Shown one piece after another: positions 34,625-43,235 of a stretch of DNA of 64,000 nucleotides (positions are counted from its first letter, which is position 1; every line of letters begins with the position of its first letter). The position numbers were made by a program, and so were the translations under genes. The notes below the pieces were generated by a model that did not search any database, was not told where the DNA came from, and saw only the letters and a list, made by a program, of their open reading frames with translations. The stretch comes from Haloarcula rara (GTDB lineage Archaea; Halobacteriota; Halobacteria; Halobacteriales; Haloarculaceae): assembly GCF_029338235.1 (NCBI RefSeq), contig NZ_CP119785.1, forward strand, positions 1,426,001 through 1,490,000, written 5' to 3'.

Positions 34625-35374
34625 TCACTCGCGACGACGGGCCAGCAGCGCTGTCGCGAACAGGGCGATAAGCGCACCGACTGCGCCGAATCCAGGGCCG
34701 TTCCCATCCGTGGTTGTGACCGGCGTCCGGTCAGAGGCAGGCGTCACGCTCGTCTCCCCATCCGGTGTGACGGCCGGCCCAGTCGTCGAGGTCGCGACCA
34801 TGCTGAACCCGTTCAGGTCCGCGTCGGCGTCGTAGACCACTCGCCCGTCAGTCGTGTTCGACGGCCCGGGCGAGACGCTCTCCAGATTGTATTCCCCCGG
34901 CAGGACGACGACGAACTGCCGGTCGGGCTCGAAGCCGCTGGCGAAGGGTTCATCGAGCGTCAACATCCCATCTTCGGCCGCGGCGAGCCCCTCCCAGGTG
35001 ACCGAGAACGTGGCGACACCGGTCGAGTCCGACTTCGAGAGGGAAAGCGAGCTGTCGGTCACGGCCATCTCGCGGTCGGTCCGGTTCTCGGTGCTGTCGG
35101 CGACGCTCGCCCAGCGGCTACTCTGGCGGGCCTCGTAGACGCTCCGGGCGGTCTCGTTCGTCTGGAGCTCTTCGAAGGCGGCCTGCTCGCTCTCCTCGTC
35201 CAGGTCGAACGTCGAGACGACCGTTATCGCCGCGTCACCGTCAGTAGCGAGGTCGACAGTCAACGACTCCTCCGGGGCGTCACCGGTCTGGACCGCACCG
35301 GCCGGCGCCACGGCCGCACCGACCAGCACGGCCGCGAGCACGACACTCGTCAGCAGCGTCTGTCTGACACGCAT
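34625..35374 (-). CDS. Secreted surface protein with PGF-CTERM-like anchor
   Basis: The 249-residue protein has a signal peptide (MRVRQTLLTSVVLAAVLVGA) and an ectodomain of about 150 residues. A Thr/Ser/Pro linker precedes the C-terminal tripartite end (GNGPGFGAVGALIALFATAL then LARRRE), resembling archaeosortase substrates. The ectodomain (DLDEESEQAAFEELQTNETA, DREMAVTDSSLSL) is clearly related to that of the membrane regulator at 36256. Three bases separate its start from the stop of the gene upstream. Confidence 0.8.
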   Translation of the reverse strand: MRVRQTLLTSVVLAAVLVGAAVAPAGAVQTGDAPEESLTVDLATDGDAAITVVSTFDLDEESEQAAFEELQTNETARSVYEARQSSRWASVADSTENRTDREMAVTDSSLSLSKSDSTGVATFSVTWEGLAAAEDGMLTLDEPFASGFEPDRQFVVVLPGEYNLESVSPGPSNTTDGRVVYDADADLNGFSMVATSTTGPAVTPDGETSVTPASDRTPVTTTDGNGPGFGAVGALIALFATALLARRRE

Positions 35375-35377
35375 TAC

Positions 35378-36121
35378 CTAGGGTTTGGGGTCGGGGTTTG
35401 TAGTTTCGTTGGCCGACTCGGTTCCCGAGCGGTCCGTGTCGCCGACCGTCGAGCCGTCAGTGTCGCTCCGGTCGGTCCCCGCGTCGGTCCGGTTGCTATC
35501 GCCCGCGGAGCGGTCGGCGGCCTCGCCGGCGCCGATGTCTTTACCCGCGCTGTCGCCGGCGACCGACCGGGCTATCTCGGCCGTCTCCGGGCCGGTCAGG
35601 TTCGCCGCGCGGTCCGAGAGCGCCCGGATGGCGTCGACGTTGACGCCGTTTTCCTCGAGCGTCTCGGCGGGGAGTTCACTCGCCGTCGCGTTGGTCTGGT
35701 TGACGAGTCGCTCGGCGTTCTTGCTCTCGGCGTGGAGCGTAGCGGTGCGGGACCGGTACTCGCCCTCGCTCATCGAACCGTTGTCGCGCGCCTCCTTGAG
35801 TCGGTCTCGCCGCTCTTCGAGCTCGCCGAGCCGCTCGCTCGTCCGGTTGAGTTGGTCGGCCAGGACGGCGGCCTTCGCGTCCGAGCTGTTGGCCCGGTCG
35901 ACGCGGATGTCGTAGGCGCGTGAGTCGACGTCGCCGTCGAGTTCGGCGTCACCGACGGCGACGACGCCCGAGAGCTGGGCGCCGGGTGCGGCGGTGTCGT
36001 TCTCGCTGGTCTGGTTGGTCTCCGTTTCGGCCTCGGTCTGCTGTGCCATGACCGCCGGGACGGCGGCGACGGCGCTCACCACGAGCAGGAGCGCCAGCAC
36101 AGCGGCAGTGGGTCGTCTCAT
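35378..36121 (-). CDS. Secreted or membrane-attached coiled-coil protein
   Basis: The 247-residue protein begins MRRPTAAVLALLLVVSAVAA with a Sec signal ending near AVMAQQ. It has a small N-terminal domain, a heptad-rich helix (LADQLNRTSERLGELEERRD and onward, about 80-140), then a Ser/Asp/Thr-rich disordered tail with no membrane helix. Several N-x-T/S sites suit glycosylation. The function is unknown. It probably lies in one operon with the PGF-CTERM-like gene and follows the related regulator. Confidence 0.72.
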   Translation of the reverse strand: MRRPTAAVLALLLVVSAVAAVPAVMAQQTEAETETNQTSENDTAAPGAQLSGVVAVGDAELDGDVDSRAYDIRVDRANSSDAKAAVLADQLNRTSERLGELEERRDRLKEARDNGSMSEGEYRSRTATLHAESKNAERLVNQTNATASELPAETLEENGVNVDAIRALSDRAANLTGPETAEIARSVAGDSAGKDIGAGEAADRSAGDSNRTDAGTDRSDTDGSTVGDTDRSGTESANETTNPDPKP

Positions 36122-36255
36122 CACATCCACTGCTTGGCCCCCGACCAGTATATAAACAGCCGACGTTCACTCCGCTTTGGCGCCGATTAAGTCGGATTAA
36201 ACCGGCTGACAGCGGTGGGTTCCGCTGAGAGTGGGGGTGAAGCGACGATAGCGTA

Positions 36256-37329
36256 TTATTGGTCTTCGGGTCCGTCGTCCACGTCGTCGGTGAGGTCCGT
36301 GTCCGGAAGGGTCACCACGTTCTCCCGCCCGATGCGGAACGTCTCCACGTCGTCGTCCTCGCGGAGGCCGCCGATGACCTGGCTGGTCTTCGCGGCCGTC
36401 CAGTCCAGTTCGCTCGCGACGCGCTGTTGCTTGATGCGGCCGCCGTTCTCGCGGAGGAGTTTGAGCACCTGTTCCTCGTTGCTGAGTAGCTCCGCGGGCG
36501 GCGACTCGTCGGGGTCGCTGTCCCCATCAGTCGCCGCCGGCTCGCCGCCCGACTCACCGGCCGTACCGCCAGCAGCGCTGTCGCTGTCGTCGGCGCGGAC
36601 GTACCGGTGGACGGCGTACCCGAGGGCGGCGAGCACCAGCAGCGGCAGCAGTACCCCGAGAACGAGCGGCCACACGCCAGTCTGCATGACGTCGTCCTGG
36701 AACGGCTGGGACTCGTTGGTGACGACGACGCTGGGTTCGTCGTCGCCGAAGGACTGGCGCCCGCGCCAGGTGACCGACCGGTCGCGCTCCTCGTCGGGCG
36801 ACGGCCGGACGTTCGCGGACCGGTACTCGGCGGGCCACCGCATCGTCAGGGAGGTGTTGCGGTCGAGATACAGCCCGGCGACGGCGTCACCGGCCCGAAT
36901 GTTGGTGTCGTTGACAGCGGCGAAGTTCGTCCACCGGAACTCGTAGGTGACGACACCGTAGGACTGGCCGACGCTCTCCTGGGCGGTCTCGACGGCAACG
37001 TCGTCGATAGCCATCTCCCGACCGGTGGCGTCCTCGCCGACCCGGACAGTGGTGGTCATCCGGTCGCGGAACCGGTCGGTGTAGACGGATTCGTTCGCCC
37101 GGATGTCCGCCTGTAGCTCCTCGAAGGCCTGCTCCTCGCTGTCGTCGGCCAGACGAACGCGATAGTCGATGGTCCAGACCGCGTCGCCGTTGGCCGCGAT
37201 ATCGGCCGTCATCACGACCACGTCTGCGTCGACGGACTGCTGGGAGAGGCCGCCGAAACCGGCGCCGGCAGCCGTCGGTGCCAGTGCCGCAAGCACCAGG
37301 ACCACCGCGACCGCGCTCACTTGTCGCAT
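36256..37329 (-). CDS. Membrane-anchored winged-helix regulator with an extracytoplasmic domain
   Basis: In this 357-residue protein a signal peptide (MRQVSAVAVVLVLAALAPTA) precedes an ectodomain (about 25-215; DDSEEQAFEELQADIRANES, TGREMAIDDVAVE). One TM helix follows (WPLVLGVLLPLLVLAALGYA near 225), then an acidic linker and a C-terminal HTH (EEQVLKLLRENGGRIKQQRV and ASELDWTAAKTSQVIGGLRE). It appears to join an outside sensor to DNA binding inside. The ectodomain is shared with the protein at 34625. Confidence 0.8.
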   Translation of the reverse strand: MRQVSAVAVVLVLAALAPTAAGAGFGGLSQQSVDADVVVMTADIAANGDAVWTIDYRVRLADDSEEQAFEELQADIRANESVYTDRFRDRMTTTVRVGEDATGREMAIDDVAVETAQESVGQSYGVVTYEFRWTNFAAVNDTNIRAGDAVAGLYLDRNTSLTMRWPAEYRSANVRPSPDEERDRSVTWRGRQSFGDDEPSVVVTNESQPFQDDVMQTGVWPLVLGVLLPLLVLAALGYAVHRYVRADDSDSAAGGTAGESGGEPAATDGDSDPDESPPAELLSNEEQVLKLLRENGGRIKQQRVASELDWTAAKTSQVIGGLREDDDVETFRIGRENVVTLPDTDLTDDVDDGPEDQ

Positions 37330-37420
37330 GTGTTTGTTCCGTTTTCCCGTCACCAACTATAGGGCTTGTTGCCACCGGCGGGCCACAAGGGGTTTGCCCG
37401 TTCCGCGGAAACTGCCGGCA

Positions 37421-37609
37421 ATGGCACGTGGCAAAATCGACGTCGACACACTGTTGAAGATACTGCTGGTCCTGATTGTGGTGTGGATAGCGCTGGAGGT
37501 CGTCGGCGAGGTGCTCGGCCTGTTCGCGTGGCTGCTCGGCCCGCTCCAGCCCCTGCTCGGAGTCGTGCTGATTATCCTCATCGTCCTCTATCTGACCGGC
37601 CGGCTCTGA
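37421..37609 (+). CDS. Small membrane protein, 62 aa
   Basis: It begins MARGKIDVDTLLKILLVLIV, with two long hydrophobic helices separated by a short turn (LGLFAWLLGPLQPLLG) and a short end YLTGRL. Similar two-helix peptides are widespread in haloarchaea, and no function is known. The ATG at 37421 was chosen because upstream sequence in this frame is basic shadow. Confidence 0.7.
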   Translation: MARGKIDVDTLLKILLVLIVVWIALEVVGEVLGLFAWLLGPLQPLLGVVLIILIVLYLTGRL

Positions 37610-37671
37610 GCGGAGCCTCCGGCTCGGCGAGGGTCGGGAGACGCACGGCGTCTCCAGGAACTGAGCGGGCG

Positions 37672-37679
37672 CTTTTTAG
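37672..37679 (+). promoter_or_regulatory. TATA box of the 2'-5' RNA ligase-like gene
   Basis: CTTTTTAG is centred 27 bases before the GTG at 37702. This supports a leaderless start at that GTG, where no ATG is available. Confidence 0.5.
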
Positions 37680-37701
37680 CCTCGCCGCGACTCGCTCCGG
37701 T

Positions 37702-38211
37702 GTGTACAGCCTGAACGTCTCGCTTCCGTCGTCGGTGACCCGGCTCGCGGGCCGGCTGGCGCGTGAGCTCCCCCGGGCGCAGGCCCGACCGCGCGGGGAG
37801 CATACCCTCGTTGTCAAGCGCCTCGGCGGCGGGGACCACGCGGCCTACGCCCGGCTCGAGGCCCGCGCTCGCGACGTCGTCCGCGGGACCGCCCCCTTCG
37901 AGGTGCGTGTCACCGGCGTCGACTGCTTCGAGACGGCCGAAACCGGCCCCTCGCCGGTCGTCTACCTGGCCGTCGAGAGTCCCCCGCTCCGGGCGCTCCA
38001 CGAGCGGTGCTGTGGGGCGTTCGACCCCGTCGCGGGGATGGAAGGCCCAGAGTACGTCCCCCACGTGACGATCGCGCGCGGGGGCGACCCCGCGGCGGCC
38101 CGGCGGCTGGTCGAGCGGGATATCGACCCCGTCACGTGGACCGTCGAGGAACTGGTCTTCTTCGACGCCGAACGGGGCCAGCCGGTGAGTCGAGTCTCGC
38201 TGCCGGCCTGA
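37702..38211 (+). CDS. 2'-5' RNA ligase / cyclic phosphodiesterase family protein
   Basis: The 169-residue protein has two HxT-type motifs of the 2H phosphoesterase family: HTLVVKRL near residue 35 and HVTIARG near 118. They are spaced as in LigT/ThpR proteins. The start reads VYSLNVSLPSSVTRLAGRLA, with GTG as initiator. Family members hydrolyse 2',3'-cyclic phosphates or ligate tRNA halves. The substrate here is unknown. It converges with the STAS-like gene. Confidence 0.8.
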   Translation: MYSLNVSLPSSVTRLAGRLARELPRAQARPRGEHTLVVKRLGGGDHAAYARLEARARDVVRGTAPFEVRVTGVDCFETAETGPSPVVYLAVESPPLRALHERCCGAFDPVAGMEGPEYVPHVTIARGGDPAAARRLVERDIDPVTWTVEELVFFDAERGQPVSRVSLPA

Positions 38212-38320
38212 TACTGGCGGCTGTCGGAGACGAACCGATGGCACCGTTTCCCGGGAGGCGACAGACCGAGCGACGATATCGGCACAACGGACGGTCCGGA
38301 TGCGCGCTGTCCGCCGGCGT

Positions 38321-38686
38321 TCAGGCGGGCTGGGCGCGTATCGAGCGGTCGTCGACGACCACCGCGGCGTCGACAGCGGGAAGCGCACGCGCTACCGCGG
38401 TCGCCTTGCACTCGTACTCGGCGACGACGCGCCACTCCGTCACGCCGCTGGCCGCGGCCGCCCGGGCGCCCCGGACCACCGCGTCGTGGAGGGCATCACC
38501 CAGCGGGTGTTCGACGTCGACGAGCATCGCCACCCGGTCGACGCCGCCCCTCGAGACGGCTCGCTCGATAGCGCCGTACAGCCGGTCGGCCCCCCGCTCG
38601 TCGAGCGTGAGCCGTCGCGGCAGGTCGACGACAGCGGTCCCCTCTTCCACCCTGACTTCCCATTCCAATTCCCCCACGTTTGCCAT
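38321..38686 (-). CDS. STAS-like small protein, unknown function
   Basis: The 121-residue acidic protein starts MANVGELEWEVRVEEGTAVV. Its alternating strand-helix pattern (VVDLPRRLTLDERGADRLYG, RVAMLVDVEHPLGDALHDAV) is reminiscent of STAS anti-sigma-antagonist folds, but without a phosphorylatable Ser motif I can identify. An AT-rich stretch at 38705-38750 upstream (ATATAAAATTATTC) probably holds its promoter and that of the divergent DUF296 gene. Confidence 0.6.
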   Translation of the reverse strand: MANVGELEWEVRVEEGTAVVDLPRRLTLDERGADRLYGAIERAVSRGGVDRVAMLVDVEHPLGDALHDAVVRGARAAAASGVTEWRVVAEYECKATAVARALPAVDAAVVVDDRSIRAQPA

Positions 38687-38854
38687 CGTTTCAGGGCTAA
38701 CGTCCCGGATATATAAAATTATTCTATAATAATAAATCAGGAAAACATCATATTTCGTACCGACTAGCGGACCGTCCGAGAGCGCGCCGGAGACCGACGA
38801 GGCGCCACCGGAACGTAGCAACGTTTTTCCCGTCGCCCACCTTCCCAGTCGTGT

Positions 38855-39277
38855 ATGGATTATCGGTCCGTCGAGACAGCACAGGAGTTCGTCTGCCGGC
38901 TGGACCACGGCGCGGACTGGCGCGCCGAAATCGAATCGCTGGCCGACGCCGAAGGGATCGACGCGGCCTTCTTCTACGGGCTGGGTGCGGTCGAAGACGC
39001 CGAAGTGTGGTTCTACGACCAGGATAGACAGGAGTACGACTCGATGGTCTTCAGCGAGCCCCTGGAGGTCGCCGCCTGCGTTGGCAACATTTCGTGGCTC
39101 GAAGACGAACGCTTCGCCCACACCCACGCCGTCCTCTCGCGGCCCGACGGCGAGGCCATCGCGGGGCATCTCGACAGCGCGACCGTCTGGGCCGGGGAGC
39201 TGTACGTCAGGGCCTTCGAGACGACACTGGAGCGGGCCCACGACGAACCGACCGACCTCGACCTCTGGGAGCTATAA
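38855..39277 (+). CDS. PPC/DUF296 domain protein
   Basis: This 140-residue single PPC (plant and prokaryote conserved, DUF296) domain contains GADWRAEIESLADAEGIDAA, FFYGLGAVEDAEVWFYD, GNISWLEDERFAHTHAVLS and GHLDSATVWAGELYVRAFE. The HTHA/GHL histidines match the metal site of archaeal DUF296 proteins. In plants the domain pairs with AT-hooks; archaeal single-domain forms have no settled role. The stop TAA is one base from the DP2 ATG, so the two are likely cotranscribed. Confidence 0.85.
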   Translation: MDYRSVETAQEFVCRLDHGADWRAEIESLADAEGIDAAFFYGLGAVEDAEVWFYDQDRQEYDSMVFSEPLEVAACVGNISWLEDERFAHTHAVLSRPDGEAIAGHLDSATVWAGELYVRAFETTLERAHDEPTDLDLWEL

Positions 39278-42200
39278 TGCGAGAGGCCGACGAGCGCTAC
39301 TTCGAGCGGCTGGAAAGCGAGCTCGACACGGCCATGGACGTCGCCGAGCGCGCCCGCGAGCGCGGGGGCGACCCGAAACCCGAAGTCGAGATACCGACCG
39401 CCCGCGACATGGCCGACCGCGTCGAGAACATCCTCGGCATCGACGGCGTCGCCGAACGCGTTCGCGAACTTGAAGGCGAGATGTCCCGAGAGGAGGCCGC
39501 CCTGGAGCTCGTCGACGACTTCGTCGAGGGCACCGTCGGCGACTACGACACCCGCGAGGGGAAAGTCGAGGGTGCGGTCCGGACCGCGGTCGCCCTGCTG
39601 ACCGAGGGTGTAGTCGCGGCCCCCATCGAGGGTATCGACCGCGTCGAGTTGCTCGAGAACGACGACGGCACTGAGTTCATCAACGTCTACTACGCCGGGC
39701 CCATCCGCTCTGCGGGTGGGACCGCACAGGCACTCTCTGTGCTCGTGGCCGACTACGCCCGCGCGCTGCTTGGCATCGAGCAGTACGAGGCCCGCAAGGA
39801 GGAGATCGGTCGCTACGCCGAGGAGATAGACCTCTACGACAAGGACACCGGGCTCCAGTACTCGCCAAAGGAGAAGGAGACGAAGTTCATCGCCGAGCAC
39901 ATGCCCATCATGCTCGACGGCGAGGCCACCGGTGACGAGGAGGTCTCGGGCTATCGCGACCTCGAACGAGTGGACTCGAACTCCGCCCGCGGCGGGATGT
40001 GTCTCGTCCTCGCCGAGGGTATCGCGCTGAAAGCGCCCAAGATTCAGCGCTACACCCGCAACTTAGACGAGGTCGACTGGCCGTGGCTCCAGGACCTCAT
40101 CGACGGGACGATAGGGGAAGACAGCGGGGGCGAGGCCGGGGAGGCAGAGGACGGCGGCGACGGTGAGGGAGAGAGCGACGGCGAGACCGCCGACGGTGAC
40201 GACGGCGAGGAGCGGGCCGGCCCACCGCGGGTCGAACCGGCCAAGAAGTACCTCCGGGACCTCATCGCCGGCCGCCCGGTCTTCTCCCATCCCTCGAAAT
40301 CCGGCGGCTTCCGGCTGCGCTACGGCCGCGCACGGAACCACGGGTTCGCGACCGCCGGGGTGCACCCGGCGACGATGCATCTGGTCGACGACTTCCTCGC
40401 GACGGGCACACAGATAAAGACCGAGCGGCCCGGGAAAGCCGCCGGCGTGGTCCCCGTCGACAGCATCGAGGGGCCAACAGTGCGGTTAGCGAACGGCGAC
40501 GTCCGCCGCATCGACGACGTCGCGGAGGCCCGCGAGGTCGGCAACGGCGTCGAGAAGATTCTGGACCTGGGCGAGTATCTCGTCAACTACGGCGAGTTCG
40601 TCGAGAACAACCACCCGCTCGCGCCGGCCTCCTACACCGTCGAGTGGTGGGAACAGGACTTCGAGGCCGCCGGCGCGGACGTCCAGGCGATGCGGGACGA
40701 TCCCGGCATAGACCTGGCCGACCCGAGCGCCGCCGAGGCGCTTGCCTGGGCCAGCGACTACGATGCGCCGCTGCACCCGAAGTACACCTACCTCTGGCAC
40801 GACGTGACCATAGAGCAGTTCGGGGCACTGGCCGAGGCCGTCGAACTGGCGGACGTGACCGCGACGGATGGCGCCGTCATGGAAGACGGCGCGGCGGCCG
40901 CCGACGGCGACCTCGTCCTCGAGAACACCGACCTCGTCCGGCAGGCACTCGAACGCCTGCTGGTCGAACACACGCAGGCCGAGGACCGGCTGGTCGTCAC
41001 AGACTGGCTCCCGCTGGTCCGGACACTCGGCTTCTCGCGGTCCCTGGAACGGGACTGGACTCTCGAGGATATCTCCGAGCACGCGAAGACCTACGGCGAG
41101 CAGGAGGCGGCCGACGCCATCGGCTACGTCGACGACGAACTCGGCGACGAGGCGGGCCGCAACGCCATCGAGGCGGTCAACGAGATATCCCCCTTCGAGG
41201 TCCGCGAACGGGCGCCCACTCGCATCGGCAATCGGATGGGGCGCCCCGAAAAGTCCGAGAGCCGGGACCTCTCGCCGGCCGTCCACACGCTCTTTCCCAT
41301 CGGTGAGGCCGGCGGCTCCCAGCGGGACGTGGCCGCCGCGACCAAACACTCCGAATCGATGACGGAGACGCCGGGCCGCGTCGAGGTCGAGGTGGCGAGA
41401 CGGCGCTGTCCGGAGTGTGGGACCGAGAGCCACGAGGCCCGCTGTCCCGACTGCGATTCGCTTTCCGAGACCATCTACGTCTGTCCGGACTGTGAGATGG
41501 AGGTCGAGCCCGACGAGTCCGGCCGCGCGGAGTGCGACCGGTGCGAGACGCTCGCCTCACCGACCCAGTACACGGAACTCGACTTGCAGGCGATATACCG
41601 CGACGCACTCGAAAACGCCGAGGAGCGCGAGACGGCCTTCGAGACGCTCAAGGCGGTGAAGGGACTCACCAGCGAGGCAAAACTCCCCGAGCCCATGGAG
41701 AAGGGTATCCTCCGGGCGAAACACGACGTCTCGGCGTTCAAGGACGGGACGGTGCGCTACGACATGACCGACCTCCCCGTCACGGCGCTCAGACCCGCGG
41801 AACTCGACGTCGACCCCGACCGGTTGCGCGCGCTGGGCTACGGGACCGACATCCACGGCGACCCCCTGACCCATCCGGACCAGCTGTTCGAACTCAAGGT
41901 CCAGGACATCGTCCTCTCGAACGGCGCCGCCGAACACATGCTCCAGACCGCCGACTTCGTCGACGACCTCCTGGCGCAGTACTACGACCTCGAGAGGTAC
42001 TACGAGTTCGACGACCGCGACGACCTCGTCGGCGAGCTCGTCTTCGGGATGGCGCCACACACCAGCGCGGCGACAGTTGGCCGAGTTGTCGGATTTACGA
42101 GTGCTGCCGTCGGCTATGCGCATCCGTACTTTCACGCCGCTAAGAGGCGCAACTGCGATGGTGATGAAGATTGTGTGATGCTTCTCATGGATGGTTTGTT

Positions 42201-42906
42201 GAATTTCAGTAAATCATATCTTCCTGATAAAAGAGGCGGCCGCATGGACGCCCCGCTGGTCATGTCCTCCCGTATCGACCCGAGCGAAATCGACGACGAG
42301 GCCCACAACATGGACATCATGGAGCGGTACCCACGGGAGTTCTACGAGGCCACGCGGGAACTCACCGCCCCCGAGGAGGTCGAGGACATCATGACCATCG
42401 CCGAGGAGAACCTCGGGACCGACCGCGAGTACACCGACTTCCGGCACACCCACGACACCACGAACATCGCCGCGGGGCCGGACCTGTCGGCGTACAAGAC
42501 GCTGGGGTCGATGGAGGAGAAGATGGACGCCCAGTTGCACCTCTCGCGGAAACTGCGCGCGGTCGTCGAAAGCGACGTGGCCGAACGCATCATCGAGTAC
42601 CACTTCCTGCCGGACCTCATCGGCAACCTGCGGGCCTTTTCGCGCCAGGAGGTGCGCTGTCTGGACTGCGGCGAGAAGTACCGGCGGATGCCCCTGACCG
42701 GGGACTGCCGGGAGTGTGGCGGCCGGGTGAACCTCACGGTTCACGAGGGCTCGGTCAACAAGTACATCGACACAGCCATCCGGGTCGCCGACGAGTTCGG
42801 CGCCCGGGACTACACTAAACAGCGGCTCCAGATTCTGGAGACGAAAATCGAGTCGGTGTTTCAGAACGACCACAATAAACAGTCGGGCATCGCCGACTTC
42901 ATGTGA
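39277..42906 (+). CDS. polC: DNA polymerase D large subunit DP2
   Basis: This is the catalytic subunit of the archaeal replicative polymerase PolD, 1209 residues. The N-terminal DP2 region (YYAGPIRSAGGTAQALSVLV near 145) is followed by an acidic haloarchaeal insertion near 280-315. A zinc knuckle segment near 710-755 follows (RRRCPECGTESHEARCPDCD). The catalytic double-psi barrel lies around NCDGDEDCVMLLMDGLLNFS near 959-978, and C-terminal zinc fingers (CLDCGEKYRRMP, GDCRECGG) near 1127-1150 contact DP1 or PCNA. No intein is present, but the intein site sits in an anomalous low-GC tract. The DP1 partner is at 62289. Confidence 0.97.
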   Translation: MREADERYFERLESELDTAMDVAERARERGGDPKPEVEIPTARDMADRVENILGIDGVAERVRELEGEMSREEAALELVDDFVEGTVGDYDTREGKVEGAVRTAVALLTEGVVAAPIEGIDRVELLENDDGTEFINVYYAGPIRSAGGTAQALSVLVADYARALLGIEQYEARKEEIGRYAEEIDLYDKDTGLQYSPKEKETKFIAEHMPIMLDGEATGDEEVSGYRDLERVDSNSARGGMCLVLAEGIALKAPKIQRYTRNLDEVDWPWLQDLIDGTIGEDSGGEAGEAEDGGDGEGESDGETADGDDGEERAGPPRVEPAKKYLRDLIAGRPVFSHPSKSGGFRLRYGRARNHGFATAGVHPATMHLVDDFLATGTQIKTERPGKAAGVVPVDSIEGPTVRLANGDVRRIDDVAEAREVGNGVEKILDLGEYLVNYGEFVENNHPLAPASYTVEWWEQDFEAAGADVQAMRDDPGIDLADPSAAEALAWASDYDAPLHPKYTYLWHDVTIEQFGALAEAVELADVTATDGAVMEDGAAAADGDLVLENTDLVRQALERLLVEHTQAEDRLVVTDWLPLVRTLGFSRSLERDWTLEDISEHAKTYGEQEAADAIGYVDDELGDEAGRNAIEAVNEISPFEVRERAPTRIGNRMGRPEKSESRDLSPAVHTLFPIGEAGGSQRDVAAATKHSESMTETPGRVEVEVARRRCPECGTESHEARCPDCDSLSETIYVCPDCEMEVEPDESGRAECDRCETLASPTQYTELDLQAIYRDALENAEERETAFETLKAVKGLTSEAKLPEPMEKGILRAKHDVSAFKDGTVRYDMTDLPVTALRPAELDVDPDRLRALGYGTDIHGDPLTHPDQLFELKVQDIVLSNGAAEHMLQTADFVDDLLAQYYDLERYYEFDDRDDLVGELVFGMAPHTSAATVGRVVGFTSAAVGYAHPYFHAAKRRNCDGDEDCVMLLMDGLLNFSKSYLPDKRGGRMDAPLVMSSRIDPSEIDDEAHNMDIMERYPREFYEATRELTAPEEVEDIMTIAEENLGTDREYTDFRHTHDTTNIAAGPDLSAYKTLGSMEEKMDAQLHLSRKLRAVVESDVAERIIEYHFLPDLIGNLRAFSRQEVRCLDCGEKYRRMPLTGDCRECGGRVNLTVHEGSVNKYIDTAIRVADEFGARDYTKQRLQILETKIESVFQNDHNKQSGIADFM
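42072..42238 (+). other. Low-GC recoded tract centred on the DP2 intein insertion site
   Basis: Inside the DP2 gene the codons switch abruptly to A/T-ending forms (GTT, GGA, TTT, GAT, AAA, TTG, TCA) and back. I count about 49% GC over 42071-42240 and 16 of 50 over 42181-42230, against roughly two thirds in the flanks. The protein motif is unaffected. The Asn959/Cys960 junction (between 42153 and 42154), the known PolD intein position, is within two bases of the tract centre. Confidence 0.8.
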
Positions 42907-43003
42907 CCCGACCCTGCCAACACAGGCCGCTGACGGCCGCAAGACGACCGTACGACGGCCGTCCGATGGGTGCTTTAGTCACTCGAATCTAATCAGTCAT
43001 GGT

Positions 43004-43213
43004 ATGACAACCCACCCCGAGAGAGTGGCATCACCCCAGTCACCGAGCCTCCCCGACCGCCGCGAACGGCGGGCCGTTTCGACCACTGTCCAGGAGTTAC
43101 AGGTGGCGATTCTGGAGTGCCACGTCGCCGCGCTGGAGCAGGAACTGGAGGCCGAGCGAGAGCGTCGGCAGGCCGTCGTCGACCGCTACGAGCGGCTGCT
43201 GGCCGAGCGGTGA
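43004..43213 (+). CDS. Small coiled-coil protein, 69 aa
   Basis: An N-terminal disordered stretch (MTTHPERVASPQSPSLPDRR) is followed by one long amphipathic helix with heptads (VQELQVAILECHVAALEQEL, EAERERRQAVVDRYERLLAE). Charge and GC3 fit a real gene. Similar short coiled coils are common in haloarchaea without assigned roles. It ends 22 bases before the stop of the convergent serA. Confidence 0.65.
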   Translation: MTTHPERVASPQSPSLPDRRERRAVSTTVQELQVAILECHVAALEQELEAERERRQAVVDRYERLLAER

Positions 43214-43235
43214 GCACGAAAACAGAGTGCTGGGC

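Noticed and set aside
40050..42143. Long alternative frames on both strands inside the DP2 gene
   Set aside because: They are arginine-, proline- or alanine-rich shadows of the true frame, a known effect of high GC3 codon use. The DP2 frame carries all conserved motifs.
42072..42238. Explaining the low-GC DP2 tract as an assembly chimera
   Set aside because: The reading frame and every conserved residue are continuous through both borders, and the tract is centred on the intein site. A random misjoin would not produce that. Read inspection could still test it.
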